Part shown: positions 8,615 through 17,449 of the stretch, piece by piece
How the letters are laid out: each line of letters opens with the position of its first letter
How positions within the stretch are numbered: the stretch's first letter is position 1
From: Fen-1364 sp049515135
GTDB taxonomy: Bacteria > Spirochaetota > Spirochaetia > SZUA-6 > Fen-1364
Assembly (NCBI GenBank): GCA_049515135.1
Contig: JBEKUJ010000016.1
Span: forward strand, 33,417 to 97,416
Length of the DNA: 64,000 bases
Direction: 5' to 3'
Made by a program: the position numbers and the translations under genes
The notes under the pieces: generated by a model
Databases searched by the model: none
What the model was told of the DNA's origin: nothing
What the model saw: only the letters and a program-made list of their open reading frames with translations

Positions 8615-11021
8615 TGTCGGTGCACACGCGTTCGGCGAGGACGCTGTACGGGAGTACCCGTTCGGCGAGGACGCTGTACGGGGGTACCCGTTCGGCGAGG
8701 ACGGGGGTACCCGTTCGACGGGTACGTCGTACGTCGTGCGGCTGATAGATCCAGTTCGGGACTTGTCGGGCATTCTCCAGGGCGTGGAGAAGCCCGCCCG
8801 GTACGTCGGCGGTGAGTACGGCTCCCTGATCAAGCGGGAGGCGGCTCTTGCCGTGGCGATCTCCTATCCCGACCTCTACGAGATCGGGATGTCAAACAAT
8901 GCGGTGCGAATCCTCTATAACCTGCTCAATCGCATTCCGGATGTGCTGTGCGAGCGGGTGTTTGCGCCCGCTCCTGATTTCGAGGCGCGCCTTCGCGGCG
9001 CCGGAATTCCGCTCTATTCCCTTGACTCGGGGAGGGCCCTGTGCGACTTCGATATCATCGGCTTTTCCCTGGGATACGAGCTGACCCTGACCAATGCCCT
9101 CGCAATCCTCGACTGCGGCGGAGTAGCCGTGGAGACGTCACAGCGGGGAGGCGAAGGGCCGATTGTCCTGGTGGGTGGACCTGCCGCGACGAACCCGGTG
9201 CCTTTGGGCGTCTTTGCGGACTGCGTCTTCATAGGCGAAGCGGAGGGTTGGGCGGAACGAGCTTTCTCGGACCTGGGACGAATGAAACGGCGGGGGGCGC
9301 CGCGGTCCGACCTGCTGGCGTACCTGCGCGCGGACCCGTCCGTCTGGCATCCGGGACGGACAGAGAAGGTCAGGCGCGCGCTCTGGAGAGGGTTTGCCTC
9401 ACATTCCGCAGACACCTGCTTTCCCGTGCCGAACATGCGAGTGGTGCAGGACCACGGGACTGTGGAGATCATGCGCGGGTGCCCGAACGCCTGCCGGTTC
9501 TGCCATGCGACGGTGTATTACCGGGCTTGCAGACAGAAAATGACGGACCTCATCGCCGGTGAAGTGGAGCGCCTTGTGGCGGCAGGGGGGTACAGGCAGG
9601 TGACGCTGTCCTCTCTTTCATCGGGAGACTACCGTGGGATCCACGAGCTGGTGCGCGATCTGAATGCGCGGTATGCGCCGCTTCTTGTTTCCTTTGCATT
9701 GCCTTCCCTCAGGGTGGATTCCCTGGGACTCCAGCTGCTTGCGGACATTTCCCACGTGCGCAAGAGCGGCCTTACTTTTGCGGTGGAAACAGCGAAAGAG
9801 GAATGGCAGAAGGAGGTCCGCAAGAAGGCAGGGTTGGAAAAAGTGATTGAAATCCTCACGGAGGCTCGATCCCGGGGATGGAGGGCTGCGAAGTTCTATT
9901 TCATGGTTGGCCTTCCCGCATCGTTCGACGAAGACGAGCCTTCTGCCATTGTCGAATACCTCTCCGCGGTGAGGGCCGCAACCGGCATGTCCCTGAATGT
10001 GAACGTGGCCGGATTCATTCCAAAGCCTCACACTCCCTACGAGCGCTCAGCCCAGATCGGGGAGGAGAAGGCCCTGGAAAGGATCATGGCGGTCAAGGAA
10101 GGGCTGCGCGGGACCGGTTTCAAGGTCGGATACCATGCGCCTTTCCTGTCCCTCCTCGAGGGCATAGTCTCACGCGGCGACGAAAGGGCAGGACGACTGG
10201 TGCTGGACGCGTACCGCCGAGGCGCACGGCTCGACGCCTGGGAAGAGCACATCAGAACGGACACGTGGCGGGAGACCATCGCCTCTGCCGGCTGGGACGT
10301 CGTTGCGGAGACGTGCCGGCCCAGGACTCCGCAAGAGAAGCTGCCGTGGGACATCGTGGCCCTTGGCCTTTCTTCCAGCGAGATCGCCGATGCTCCACCC
10401 GCGGTTTCTGAAGCGAAGCCGGAAAGGAAGGCCGCGGCGAAATCGACGGCAACGGCGGAATGGGTCCGGGTCCTTTTCACTTTTTCCAAGACGGGCCGGA
10501 CAGTCTTCATTTCCCACCTCGACCTCATGACGGTCATGGAAAGAGCCGTGGCCCGCGCCGGCTTTCATGCGAGGTTCACCGAAGGTTTCAACCCCAAGCC
10601 GCGCCTGGAGTTTGCGAGCCCCCTCGGGCTGGGGATCGCATCCCAGGAGGAGGTTGCCTGCATTGACCTGCACGACTTCGACTCCGAGTCGTCCTTTGTG
10701 TCACGAATGAACGCCGCTCTTCCCGCCGGCATCCAGGTCCGCAGTGCGGCGATCATTCCGCCGCCCAAGCCGCTGTGTCCCCGAAAGTCCCTGATGTCTT
10801 CCTGCTGGGGCGCAGAGTACGAAATCAGCGGGGAGGGTGAGCCGCGCCTGCTGCGCCTGAGGGCATCGGAGCCGTCGATCAGAAAGACTCTGGAGGCGCA
10901 GGGGATATGGGGTGCAGCGCGGGCTGTGCGCACGCGCACGTTCGCCAGGGGGAGAACGGATGAGCCCGTTTCCTATTTTGAAGCGTTCTGCGGCTTCTCC
11001 GCTTCTTCGGACTTGACCTGA
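8607..11021 (+). CDS. TIGR03960-type B12-binding radical SAM protein fused to DUF2344
   Basis: This 804-residue protein joins two families that are usually adjacent genes. The N-terminal part has a B12-binding-like fold (IGMSNNAVRILYNLLNR) and a radical SAM core with the Fe-S cysteines C292, C296 and C299 in CPNACRFC. From about residue 618 the DUF2344/TIGR03936 domain starts (VRVLFTFSKTGRTVFISHLD, FTEGFNPKPRLEFASPLGLG). These families are thought to act in RNA modification, but the substrate is not established here. The start is uncertain. The TTG at 8607 overlaps mrdA, but the first about 35 residues are encoded by a 30-bp tandem repeat. An in-frame GTG near 8735, just before RLIDPVRDL, is an alternative. 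Confidence 0.85.
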   Translation: MNDVGAHAFGEDAVREYPFGEDAVRGYPFGEDGGTRSTGTSYVVRLIDPVRDLSGILQGVEKPARYVGGEYGSLIKREAALAVAISYPDLYEIGMSNNAVRILYNLLNRIPDVLCERVFAPAPDFEARLRGAGIPLYSLDSGRALCDFDIIGFSLGYELTLTNALAILDCGGVAVETSQRGGEGPIVLVGGPAATNPVPLGVFADCVFIGEAEGWAERAFSDLGRMKRRGAPRSDLLAYLRADPSVWHPGRTEKVRRALWRGFASHSADTCFPVPNMRVVQDHGTVEIMRGCPNACRFCHATVYYRACRQKMTDLIAGEVERLVAAGGYRQVTLSSLSSGDYRGIHELVRDLNARYAPLLVSFALPSLRVDSLGLQLLADISHVRKSGLTFAVETAKEEWQKEVRKKAGLEKVIEILTEARSRGWRAAKFYFMVGLPASFDEDEPSAIVEYLSAVRAATGMSLNVNVAGFIPKPHTPYERSAQIGEEKALERIMAVKEGLRGTGFKVGYHAPFLSLLEGIVSRGDERAGRLVLDAYRRGARLDAWEEHIRTDTWRETIASAGWDVVAETCRPRTPQEKLPWDIVALGLSSSEIADAPPAVSEAKPERKAAAKSTATAEWVRVLFTFSKTGRTVFISHLDLMTVMERAVARAGFHARFTEGFNPKPRLEFASPLGLGIASQEEVACIDLHDFDSESSFVSRMNAALPAGIQVRSAAIIPPPKPLCPRKSLMSSCWGAEYEISGEGEPRLLRLRASEPSIRKTLEAQGIWGAARAVRTRTFARGRTDEPVSYFEAFCGFSASSDLT
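8631..8713. repeat. 30-bp tandem repeat (2.8 copies) at the start of the radical SAM gene
   Basis: The unit begins TTCGGCGAGGACGCTGTACG and ends GGAGTACCCG. Copies lie at 8631-8660 and 8661-8690 (one base different), with a shortened third copy to 8713. Because 30 is a multiple of three the frame stays open, giving repeated FGEDAVR(E/G)YP peptides. It lies directly after the mrdA stop. Confidence 0.9.
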
Positions 11022-11833
11022 TTCCACAAGGCGTCCATGCGGGCCAGGCCGGCCTGGGTCGGGCTGATGCCCTGGGCCGCAAGCCGCTTTTCCAGCTCCC
11101 GGAACCTCCGTTCGAACTTCACATTGGTTGCATGGAGAGCGATGGAAGGGTCGACCTTCAGAAAACGGCAGAGATTGACCACTGAGAAAAGAAGATCTCC
11201 GGCTTCCTCTTCGGTCGTGCGCTGGTTTCCCTCTGACGCCGCCGCGGCCAGCTCCCGCATCTCTTCCGAGATCTTGTCCCAGACAGGGCCGGCCGCGGGC
11301 CAGTCGAAGCCGACTTTCGCCGCCTTTTTCTGCAGGCCAAGCGATTTCTCGAGAGGTTGGAGCGCCCCTGGCAGGTGGTCAAGCGTCGACCCCGATGCCC
11401 GCCTCTCTCCCTTCTCGGCTGCCTTTATCTCGTCCCAACGCGCCAGAATCTCCTTGACGGAGTCCGCGCTGGCGCTGCCGAAAACATGGGGATGGCGCCG
11501 CACGAGCTTCTCCTGGATCCCGCGCAGGACAGAGGAAACGGTAAACGCTCCCTCCTGCTCCTTTATCCAGGCAATCATGGTCACCAGCAGGTAGAGGTCC
11601 CCGAGCTCCTCATGGAGATTTTTCTCATCCTGCGCTTCTATGGCGCTGACAGCCTCCCAGACCTCCTCAACAAGGCTGGGCCGCAGGGTTGCGGGAGTCT
11701 GGGCCCGGTCCCACGCGCACCCCTGGGGTCCCCGGAGGCGTTGTATCGTTTCCAGGAGCCTCGCAAACGAGGCTGCCGGGCTGCTGTTGTCGGATTCATG
11801 GTCGCGTGGTGCTTCGGGTTTTTCGCCGCTCAT
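10973..11833 (-). CDS. mazG: MazG-family nucleoside triphosphate pyrophosphohydrolase
   Basis: MazG hydrolyses (d)NTPs to monophosphates and pyrophosphate and is thought to clean aberrant nucleotides. The 286-residue protein carries two MazG domains. The first (about residues 25-115) has LRGPQGCAWDRAQT, the metal-binding LVEEVWE and EELGD, and RRHPHVFG. The second (about 155-270) has EEEAGDLLFSVVNLCRFL. The gene faces the radical SAM gene, and their 3' ends overlap by 49 bases. The N-terminal about 25 residues are a variable polar leader. Confidence 0.93.
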   Translation of the reverse strand: MSGEKPEAPRDHESDNSSPAASFARLLETIQRLRGPQGCAWDRAQTPATLRPSLVEEVWEAVSAIEAQDEKNLHEELGDLYLLVTMIAWIKEQEGAFTVSSVLRGIQEKLVRRHPHVFGSASADSVKEILARWDEIKAAEKGERRASGSTLDHLPGALQPLEKSLGLQKKAAKVGFDWPAAGPVWDKISEEMRELAAAASEGNQRTTEEEAGDLLFSVVNLCRFLKVDPSIALHATNVKFERRFRELEKRLAAQGISPTQAGLARMDALWNQVKSEEAEKPQNASK

Positions 11834-11865
11834 GGCGGCCAGTTAACAGGTGCAGGGAGGGGGTG

Positions 11866-13035
11866 TCAATACGCGCGGTCCTGCTTGGATGCGGAAACGA
11901 GAGCGCGCAACTCGCGCGCCAGCTCATCGCCATTTTTCACGTCCAGGATCCTGTCGTTGATGCTGACGATTGGCCCGTGGGCGCACATCCCCCTGCACGG
12001 AACCGTTTCCATGGAAAACATGCCGTCCGGGGTCGCCTCTCCGCTGGAAATGGAAAGAGTCCTGCCGACTGCCTCCAGGAGGTCCTGGGCCCCGTTCTTG
12101 GTGCATGTCTCTCCCCGGCATAGTGCAATCCTGTATCGCGCCGGCGGCTCAGTGCGGAACATGGGGTAGAACGCCGCCGTCTCAAGGACCTTTTCACGCG
12201 TGATGTTCAGGAAGTCCGCGATGTAGCCGATTGCGTCCTGGGAAAGGTACCCGAATGTCCTTTGCGTGTCCTCGAGGATCCGCACAAGGAACTCCCTCTT
12301 GGGCTGATACTTCGCAAAGATGTCGATAAGGGCCTGGGGCGGGTTTGTTCGCGTATCACTGCCCGCAGCAGGGAAGGTCTCCTTTTTTCGTCTCTTGAGG
12401 TAGTGGGAGAGGATGGCAAGTCCCAGCGCGATGTTCTCATTACGGATCACGATGTCGGACGGTACGGCAAGCTGCGTGGGGGAGAAGTTCCAGATGGCCT
12501 TGATACCCAGGGAAACGATGCGCCCGGCAACGGATTGCGCGGCATCCTTCGGCACGCAGATGATGGCGATGCCCACGTCGAAGCTGCGCACGACCCTCTG
12601 AAGTGACTCCATGGGGAGGATGGTAAACGCTCCAAGAATGCTTCCCGTTTTTGCAGGGTCGTTGTCGAAGATTGCCACCAGGCGAAGACCGTATTGGGCA
12701 AGTCCCGGATACTGGCTGAGCGCCGATCCCAGATGGCCTGCGCCGATCAGGATGGCCGTGTTCTCATAGTTGATGCCCAGGAACTCCTCGATGGCCTTTT
12801 TCAACCCGAGAATGGAATACCCGGCTTTCGGCTTTCCCTTGTAGCCGATGAGGGACACGTCCTTGCGGACCTGCGTGTCGTCGATGCGGAAGAACTGGGC
12901 CAGGTGACGGGAAGATACGTACGATTCCCCGCGGGCCTGCATCTCTGCCAGTATCTGGTGGTAGAGGGGGATGCGTCTCAGCGTCTGTTCAGGAATAGGG
13001 TGATCTATCGTTTCCAGAAGCTCTCTCTGTTCCAC
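11866..13035 (-). CDS. rex: Redox-sensing repressor Rex fused to a NuoE-like [2Fe-2S] domain
   Basis: Residues 1-80 are the winged-helix DNA-binding domain of Rex (TQVRKDVSLIGYKGKPKAGY). Residues 90-210 are its NAD(H)-binding Rossmann fold with GAGHLGSAL at 98. From about 232 to 380 a second domain follows that matches the thioredoxin-like 24-kDa subunit of NADH dehydrogenase/hydrogenase (NuoE/HndA type): FLNITREKVLETAAFYPMF, then cysteines 306, 311, 347 and 351. The 5/36/4 cysteine spacing equals that of the NuoE cluster ligands. Rex normally ends near residue 210, so the protein is almost doubled. It could couple NADH/NAD sensing to an iron-sulphur centre. No target operon is visible nearby. 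Confidence 0.92.
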   Translation of the reverse strand: MEQRELLETIDHPIPEQTLRRIPLYHQILAEMQARGESYVSSRHLAQFFRIDDTQVRKDVSLIGYKGKPKAGYSILGLKKAIEEFLGINYENTAILIGAGHLGSALSQYPGLAQYGLRLVAIFDNDPAKTGSILGAFTILPMESLQRVVRSFDVGIAIICVPKDAAQSVAGRIVSLGIKAIWNFSPTQLAVPSDIVIRNENIALGLAILSHYLKRRKKETFPAAGSDTRTNPPQALIDIFAKYQPKREFLVRILEDTQRTFGYLSQDAIGYIADFLNITREKVLETAAFYPMFRTEPPARYRIALCRGETCTKNGAQDLLEAVGRTLSISSGEATPDGMFSMETVPCRGMCAHGPIVSINDRILDVKNGDELARELRALVSASKQDRAY

Positions 13036-13045
13036 TGGTCCGCTG

Positions 13046-14284
13046 TCACGGAGAAAGCTTCTTGAGCTGGTCCTGGAGCGAGAGGGTCTTCTCCACCGTC
13101 CGGATGCTGTCCGCAGCAGGTTGATACTTGGGATCTATCACCAGCGCCTGCTTCCACAGCTCTATGGCTTTTGCGTAGTCCCCGTTCGCGAACTCATCCA
13201 CCCCCTGCAGGTAGAGTTGCTCCGCACGGGCCTCCCTCTCCGCCCGTCCTGAATCCCCGAGGTCGATCTTTGCCTGCACGCTGAACTTGTCCAGCGGGCT
13301 CAACTGCCCGCTGAGGTCGAGGTTGTAGTTCACGTCGAAATTGAGCGTCCCCAGCTCGATCAGCGTTCCCAGGCTGAGTCGCGGGTTGTCGGCCTTCATC
13401 AGGACGCCGCCCTGCACGGAAAGGAAGCTTGTCATGGCGACGGATGTGCCGACCGCCACGTTCCAAGTCTCCGCCGGAGGCTGCCACGGAAACATGAAGG
13501 GGTAATTGAAGTCAGCGGCTATGGTCCATGGCCGCAGGGGGTTCCAGGCGATCCCTGCGCTGGCCGTCTGGGGAAGAGTCTCATCCGACAAGGTGGTGAT
13601 GCCGAGGTTCTTCACCGCGGCCCCGACAGAGAAATTGCGCGTGCGAGAGGAATAGAACTTCAGCAGGTTGAAGCTGGTCTGCACCCCGAAATCCGCCATG
13701 ACAGCCAGAGAGGACTGGTCGGCCGCGAAAACTGCGGGGATGTTCCGGTAGGCCATCTTCAGATTGCCCCCAACCGAAACTCCGCTGAAATAGTATCCTG
13801 AGAAGAAATTGTACGACACATTTGCAGTGGCGACCGTTTCAGTGATGTAATCCTGGGCGCCCGCCAGCCCCCACTCGTTATACGCGGTGAAAGGGACGTA
13901 CAGGAACTTGCCTCCAAGGCCGATTCCCAGGTCATTGAACCGCATCGTGTAGATGGCCCCTTCCATGTTCGAGTCCGCAATCCATGCGTGATGGTAGAAG
14001 GACAGCTCGGTGCGGCTGAGACGCGAGCTGGCGGCAGGATTGGATTCCATGAACCCTCCGTCTGCGGCCATGGCGGTATAGGCCGTTCCCATCCCTTCAT
14101 ACATTCCTCCCATGGGGATGAGCAGGGTGGGGAAGACGGTGAGTCCGGTGTTGGGGTCTGCGAAGTTTTTCAAGAGGTTGGTCCAGGCAGAATAGAAATC
14201 CGCACTATCCGCCCAGGAAGCAGCGTGAATCGTGACGAGAAAGCAGCAAATGGTGAAAAATTTCACGCCTTTCATCAGGTTCAA
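13046..14284 (-). CDS. UPF0164/FadL-like outer-membrane beta-barrel with C-terminal TPR
   Basis: This 412-residue exported protein has a signal peptide (about residues 1-25, ending AASWA). Barrel-like alternating strands follow, with MGTAYTAMAADGGFMESNPA near residue 65, the hallmark of the treponemal UPF0164 family. That family is related to FadL long-chain fatty acid porins. The last about 70 residues (EQLYLQGVDEFANGDYAKAI) form a TPR unit not expected in a plain porin. It probably transports hydrophobic molecules across the outer membrane, with the TPR in the periplasm. It lies head-to-head with the large TPR gene at 14423. Confidence 0.75.
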   Translation of the reverse strand: MNLMKGVKFFTICCFLVTIHAASWADSADFYSAWTNLLKNFADPNTGLTVFPTLLIPMGGMYEGMGTAYTAMAADGGFMESNPAASSRLSRTELSFYHHAWIADSNMEGAIYTMRFNDLGIGLGGKFLYVPFTAYNEWGLAGAQDYITETVATANVSYNFFSGYYFSGVSVGGNLKMAYRNIPAVFAADQSSLAVMADFGVQTSFNLLKFYSSRTRNFSVGAAVKNLGITTLSDETLPQTASAGIAWNPLRPWTIAADFNYPFMFPWQPPAETWNVAVGTSVAMTSFLSVQGGVLMKADNPRLSLGTLIELGTLNFDVNYNLDLSGQLSPLDKFSVQAKIDLGDSGRAEREARAEQLYLQGVDEFANGDYAKAIELWKQALVIDPKYQPAADSIRTVEKTLSLQDQLKKLSP

Positions 14285-14315
14285 TTATACATCGGTTTGC
14301 GCCAACAATCCATTG

Positions 14316-14358
14316 ACAGGGATGTCGAGGGGCTCCCCATGCACAGGGATGTCGAGGG
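14316..14358. repeat. Direct repeat in a divergent promoter region
   Basis: ACAGGGATGTCGAGGG occurs at 14316-14331 and again at 14343-14358 (27-bp period), between the divergently transcribed barrel gene and the large TPR gene. It could be a regulator binding site or a small decayed repeat. Confidence 0.6.
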
Positions 14359-14422
14359 TTGCCCAGGGATACGGAGCACCAGCGCGGGGGTGACCACCTG
14401 TCGATTTTCGTCGATAATAGAA

Positions 14423-17400
14423 ATGTGGAGTTCTGTGCGGACACATAGCCTGAAAGCCCTTCCGCTCATGGTGTGCCTCATGTTTCTGCCGGCCGTTCCG
14501 GCCGTTTGCGGCGGGCAGCAGGAAGCCAGCATGTCCGATGTCCAGCGCCTCATGGCGCAGCTGGACTACCCTGGGGCGCTTAAGCTGCTGGCTAAGATCC
14601 AGCGGGATCATCCGGACCGGCGTGATGAGACTCAGCGCCTAATCATGCAGATAATTGCAAATCAGGGAAAGGAATACAATCAGGTTCTGTCGCAGCTCAT
14701 CCACGTGCTGTACGAGGAGCAGGACCCGCAGAAGGCGTTGCCGCTCATCAATACCCTGCAAAAGCTCGACCCGAACAGGTCCGCCGCTGAAGCGCGGAGG
14801 TCGCTTCTCTATGTGAAGTTTCTGAACCTCATGGATTCCGCCGCCGGCCTGCTCCGCCAGGGGAAGAGTGCGGAGGCAATTGACCTCTACCTCCAGCCCA
14901 TAACGGACCCCGGGAAGGCAGGGTTCGACATTGACAAACCGAGCTTCGACGCCGCTGGGTACGGCGATATCGTGACTGCGAGCGTCCGAGGCGCCGTGGC
15001 TCGGATCGTCGACGCAGCGGCGCAGGCCCGCGGCGAAACGCAGTCCTTGCAGGGGGCGGAGTCAGCGCTGAGCTCTTTCGTGACGTCAAAAGCGGGCGGC
15101 CAGAGCCCTGAACAGCTGGACGCCGTCCTCGTGCCCCTTGCGCTTGCGCGCCAGCAGGAAAGGACGGTGCTGGCTTCTGTTTCCGCTCTTGATGCCGTCA
15201 GCAGGGCCATGGGGCAGAGCCCCCAGGGCACCGGGGGGGAATCCTACCTCCGGTACATCACCTCCCTCTGCCAGGGGAGAAAAGACAAGCCGCCAGAGGG
15301 CATCGCACAAGCCATTACAATGACGTGGGAGCCCGGAGCAGAGGCGGCGGCGAACGCCGCAGCCGCAGCAGCAGCGTCGGCCTATTCGGCGGCCCGGCAG
15401 CCGTTCGACCAGGGTGACATGTCTGCAGCCGACCCGAGGCTTCTGGAGGCCTATAACCGGGGGGTGCTGGCCGTCAAAGCAATCTCCTTCCTTGCCGGCA
15501 CCATCTATCCTGCAGCGGACTGGGAGTTCTCATCCCAGGATGCCGCCCGACTGCGGACCCTGCTGGAAAAGATATCGCAGAGCCAGGAAGTGGCTGCCGA
15601 GGCCTATTCCCTGAGAACGCTGATCTCTTATGAAAGGGAGGCGCAGGCGCTGCCTCCGGACTCCACTCAGGACCCGACAGTGCTCGAATCGGCGCGCAGG
15701 GACGTGCACGCCCTGCAGGACAAGTCGGCCCAGGCAAGCAAGGAATGGCTGACGAGGGCCGCCGAGCTGGCCCGGCAGCGGGAGACGGGTCCCGCGCTCG
15801 GCCTGCAGGTCGATGCTGCAGCTGCGATGGCTGCGAGATTCGATTCGTTCACGGATGAGCTTTCACGCGAGGATCTGGGATACGCGGTCCCCCTTGCCCG
15901 GATCGAGGCCGGACAGTTCGAGACGCGCCTCTCCCAGGTGGTCAGGCAGCGCGTCGACGGCCAGGACAGGATGAACGGAACGGTGAACGGCAGGCCGCCG
16001 GCTCAGGACGTCTTTGTCCAGAGAAAGCCGGCGGAAGCGCTGAACGTCTTCAACCAGGTGTCATCTGACCTGAGCCAGATCCAGGCCGACATGGAGTCCT
16101 ACAGGACGAAGTGGAGCTCTGACAGGAGCTATGTCGCCACCAGCGCCCAGACCGCAGCCCTCCTGGCAGGTCTCGATGTGACAGGGGCGAAGGTTCGGGC
16201 GGAGGCGAGCGAGCTTTCCCGCCTGACTCAGCTGGCCGAGCAGCAGGACGAGCAGGCGCTGACCAAACGCAAGGAAGCAGACCTTGCTTTTACAGACGGG
16301 GGCAGGGCATTGTCGGCAAAGCAATATGATGCGGCGAAGCTCCAGCTTGACGATGCGCGCGACCTGTACCTGGATTCTCTCCTCCTTGAGGAAAACCCGG
16401 ACGTTCGCAAGCGCTACACTGTCGAGATACCCGCCCTGATCGACCGGATCAACAAGGCCATAATAGAGCAGTATGTGGCCGAGGTGGACGTCCAGGTGAG
16501 TGCAGGGAGAAAGCTGTTCGAAGGCGGTGAGTTCCTGAAGGCTTTCCTCACCCTGGAGACAGCCCAGGCTCGATGGAAAGCGACCCTGGTAGACAGGCCC
16601 AACACAGACCTGGACAACCTGCTGGAAAAGGTCCGAAACGCGCTTCGGGTGAGCGGGGGAAGGGATCTTGCGCCCGACGACTCTCGTGCGCCGGCAGTCA
16701 ATGGGTTCCTCAACCTTGCGAACGACAAGGTTGCTCGGGCGGACAAAATGCAGAAAAACGACCCTCAAAGAAAACAGCTTCTTGAAGACTCCTACGCCAA
16801 CGTCAACTCAGCGCTGGACGTGGCACCGGTCTACCGTACAGCCAAGGCCCTTCAGCTGCGCATCCGCAAGCTGCAGGCCAAGGACGACGCAGCGTTCAGG
16901 GCGGAGGCGAAAATCCAGATAGACGAGATCATCAGCGAGTACCATGACAAGAAAGGCCAGCCCGAGAGACTGTATTTCGCCCTGAAGGACTACCAGGACA
17001 TCCTGCCGGACTATCAGCCGATGAAGGATGCCATCCAGGAGCTGGAGATCAGCCTGGGCTTCCGTATCCGGCCGCCATCTGCCGCCGAGATCTCCAGCTC
17101 GAATGACGCCTTGACGCAGGCGCAGACCCTCTATGACCCCGCGAACCCGCTGACTTTCGACCCTGCGCTGACAGACCTGGACGCCGCCATCAGGCTCAAT
17201 CCCTCCAATGCCAGGGCCATCGCGCTTCGCCGGGCAATCCTCCTCAAGGCGGGGAGCCCCGAGGCCAGCGCAATCTCACCGGCCGGTCTTGCCAGGTTCG
17301 CCGAGAGTAAGCGCCTCTACAACACGGAAGACTACGCCGGCGCGTACAACATACTTCAGGGCCTTATGACTTCCGATAAGCGCAACGCAAGCTATCCGCC

Positions 17401-17449
17401 CCTTGCGCAGCTGTACCTCCTGACGCAGCAGAAGCTGGGGCTCAGATGA
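14423..17449 (+). CDS. Large exported TPR/alpha-helical repeat protein
   Basis: From the ATG at 14423 the product has 1008 residues; the frame is open further upstream, but that part overlaps the divergent gene and its promoter region. A signal peptide is visible (about residues 10-32, LPLMVCLMFLPAVPAVCGG). The rest is Ala/Leu-rich helix pairs resembling degenerate TPRs (GAYNILQGLM, ALSAKQYDAAKLQLDDARDL). No catalytic motif is apparent. The stop overlaps the start of the SpoIIE-type phosphatase by four bases, so both are made together and may form one envelope complex. Confidence 0.75.
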   Translation: MWSSVRTHSLKALPLMVCLMFLPAVPAVCGGQQEASMSDVQRLMAQLDYPGALKLLAKIQRDHPDRRDETQRLIMQIIANQGKEYNQVLSQLIHVLYEEQDPQKALPLINTLQKLDPNRSAAEARRSLLYVKFLNLMDSAAGLLRQGKSAEAIDLYLQPITDPGKAGFDIDKPSFDAAGYGDIVTASVRGAVARIVDAAAQARGETQSLQGAESALSSFVTSKAGGQSPEQLDAVLVPLALARQQERTVLASVSALDAVSRAMGQSPQGTGGESYLRYITSLCQGRKDKPPEGIAQAITMTWEPGAEAAANAAAAAAASAYSAARQPFDQGDMSAADPRLLEAYNRGVLAVKAISFLAGTIYPAADWEFSSQDAARLRTLLEKISQSQEVAAEAYSLRTLISYEREAQALPPDSTQDPTVLESARRDVHALQDKSAQASKEWLTRAAELARQRETGPALGLQVDAAAAMAARFDSFTDELSREDLGYAVPLARIEAGQFETRLSQVVRQRVDGQDRMNGTVNGRPPAQDVFVQRKPAEALNVFNQVSSDLSQIQADMESYRTKWSSDRSYVATSAQTAALLAGLDVTGAKVRAEASELSRLTQLAEQQDEQALTKRKEADLAFTDGGRALSAKQYDAAKLQLDDARDLYLDSLLLEENPDVRKRYTVEIPALIDRINKAIIEQYVAEVDVQVSAGRKLFEGGEFLKAFLTLETAQARWKATLVDRPNTDLDNLLEKVRNALRVSGGRDLAPDDSRAPAVNGFLNLANDKVARADKMQKNDPQRKQLLEDSYANVNSALDVAPVYRTAKALQLRIRKLQAKDDAAFRAEAKIQIDEIISEYHDKKGQPERLYFALKDYQDILPDYQPMKDAIQELEISLGFRIRPPSAAEISSSNDALTQAQTLYDPANPLTFDPALTDLDAAIRLNPSNARAIALRRAILLKAGSPEASAISPAGLARFAESKRLYNTEDYAGAYNILQGLMTSDKRNASYPPLAQLYLLTQQKLGLR

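Noticed and set aside
13988..14422. N-terminal extension of the large TPR protein
   Set aside because: It overlaps the divergent barrel gene and its promoter region, and a proper signal peptide starts at 14423.
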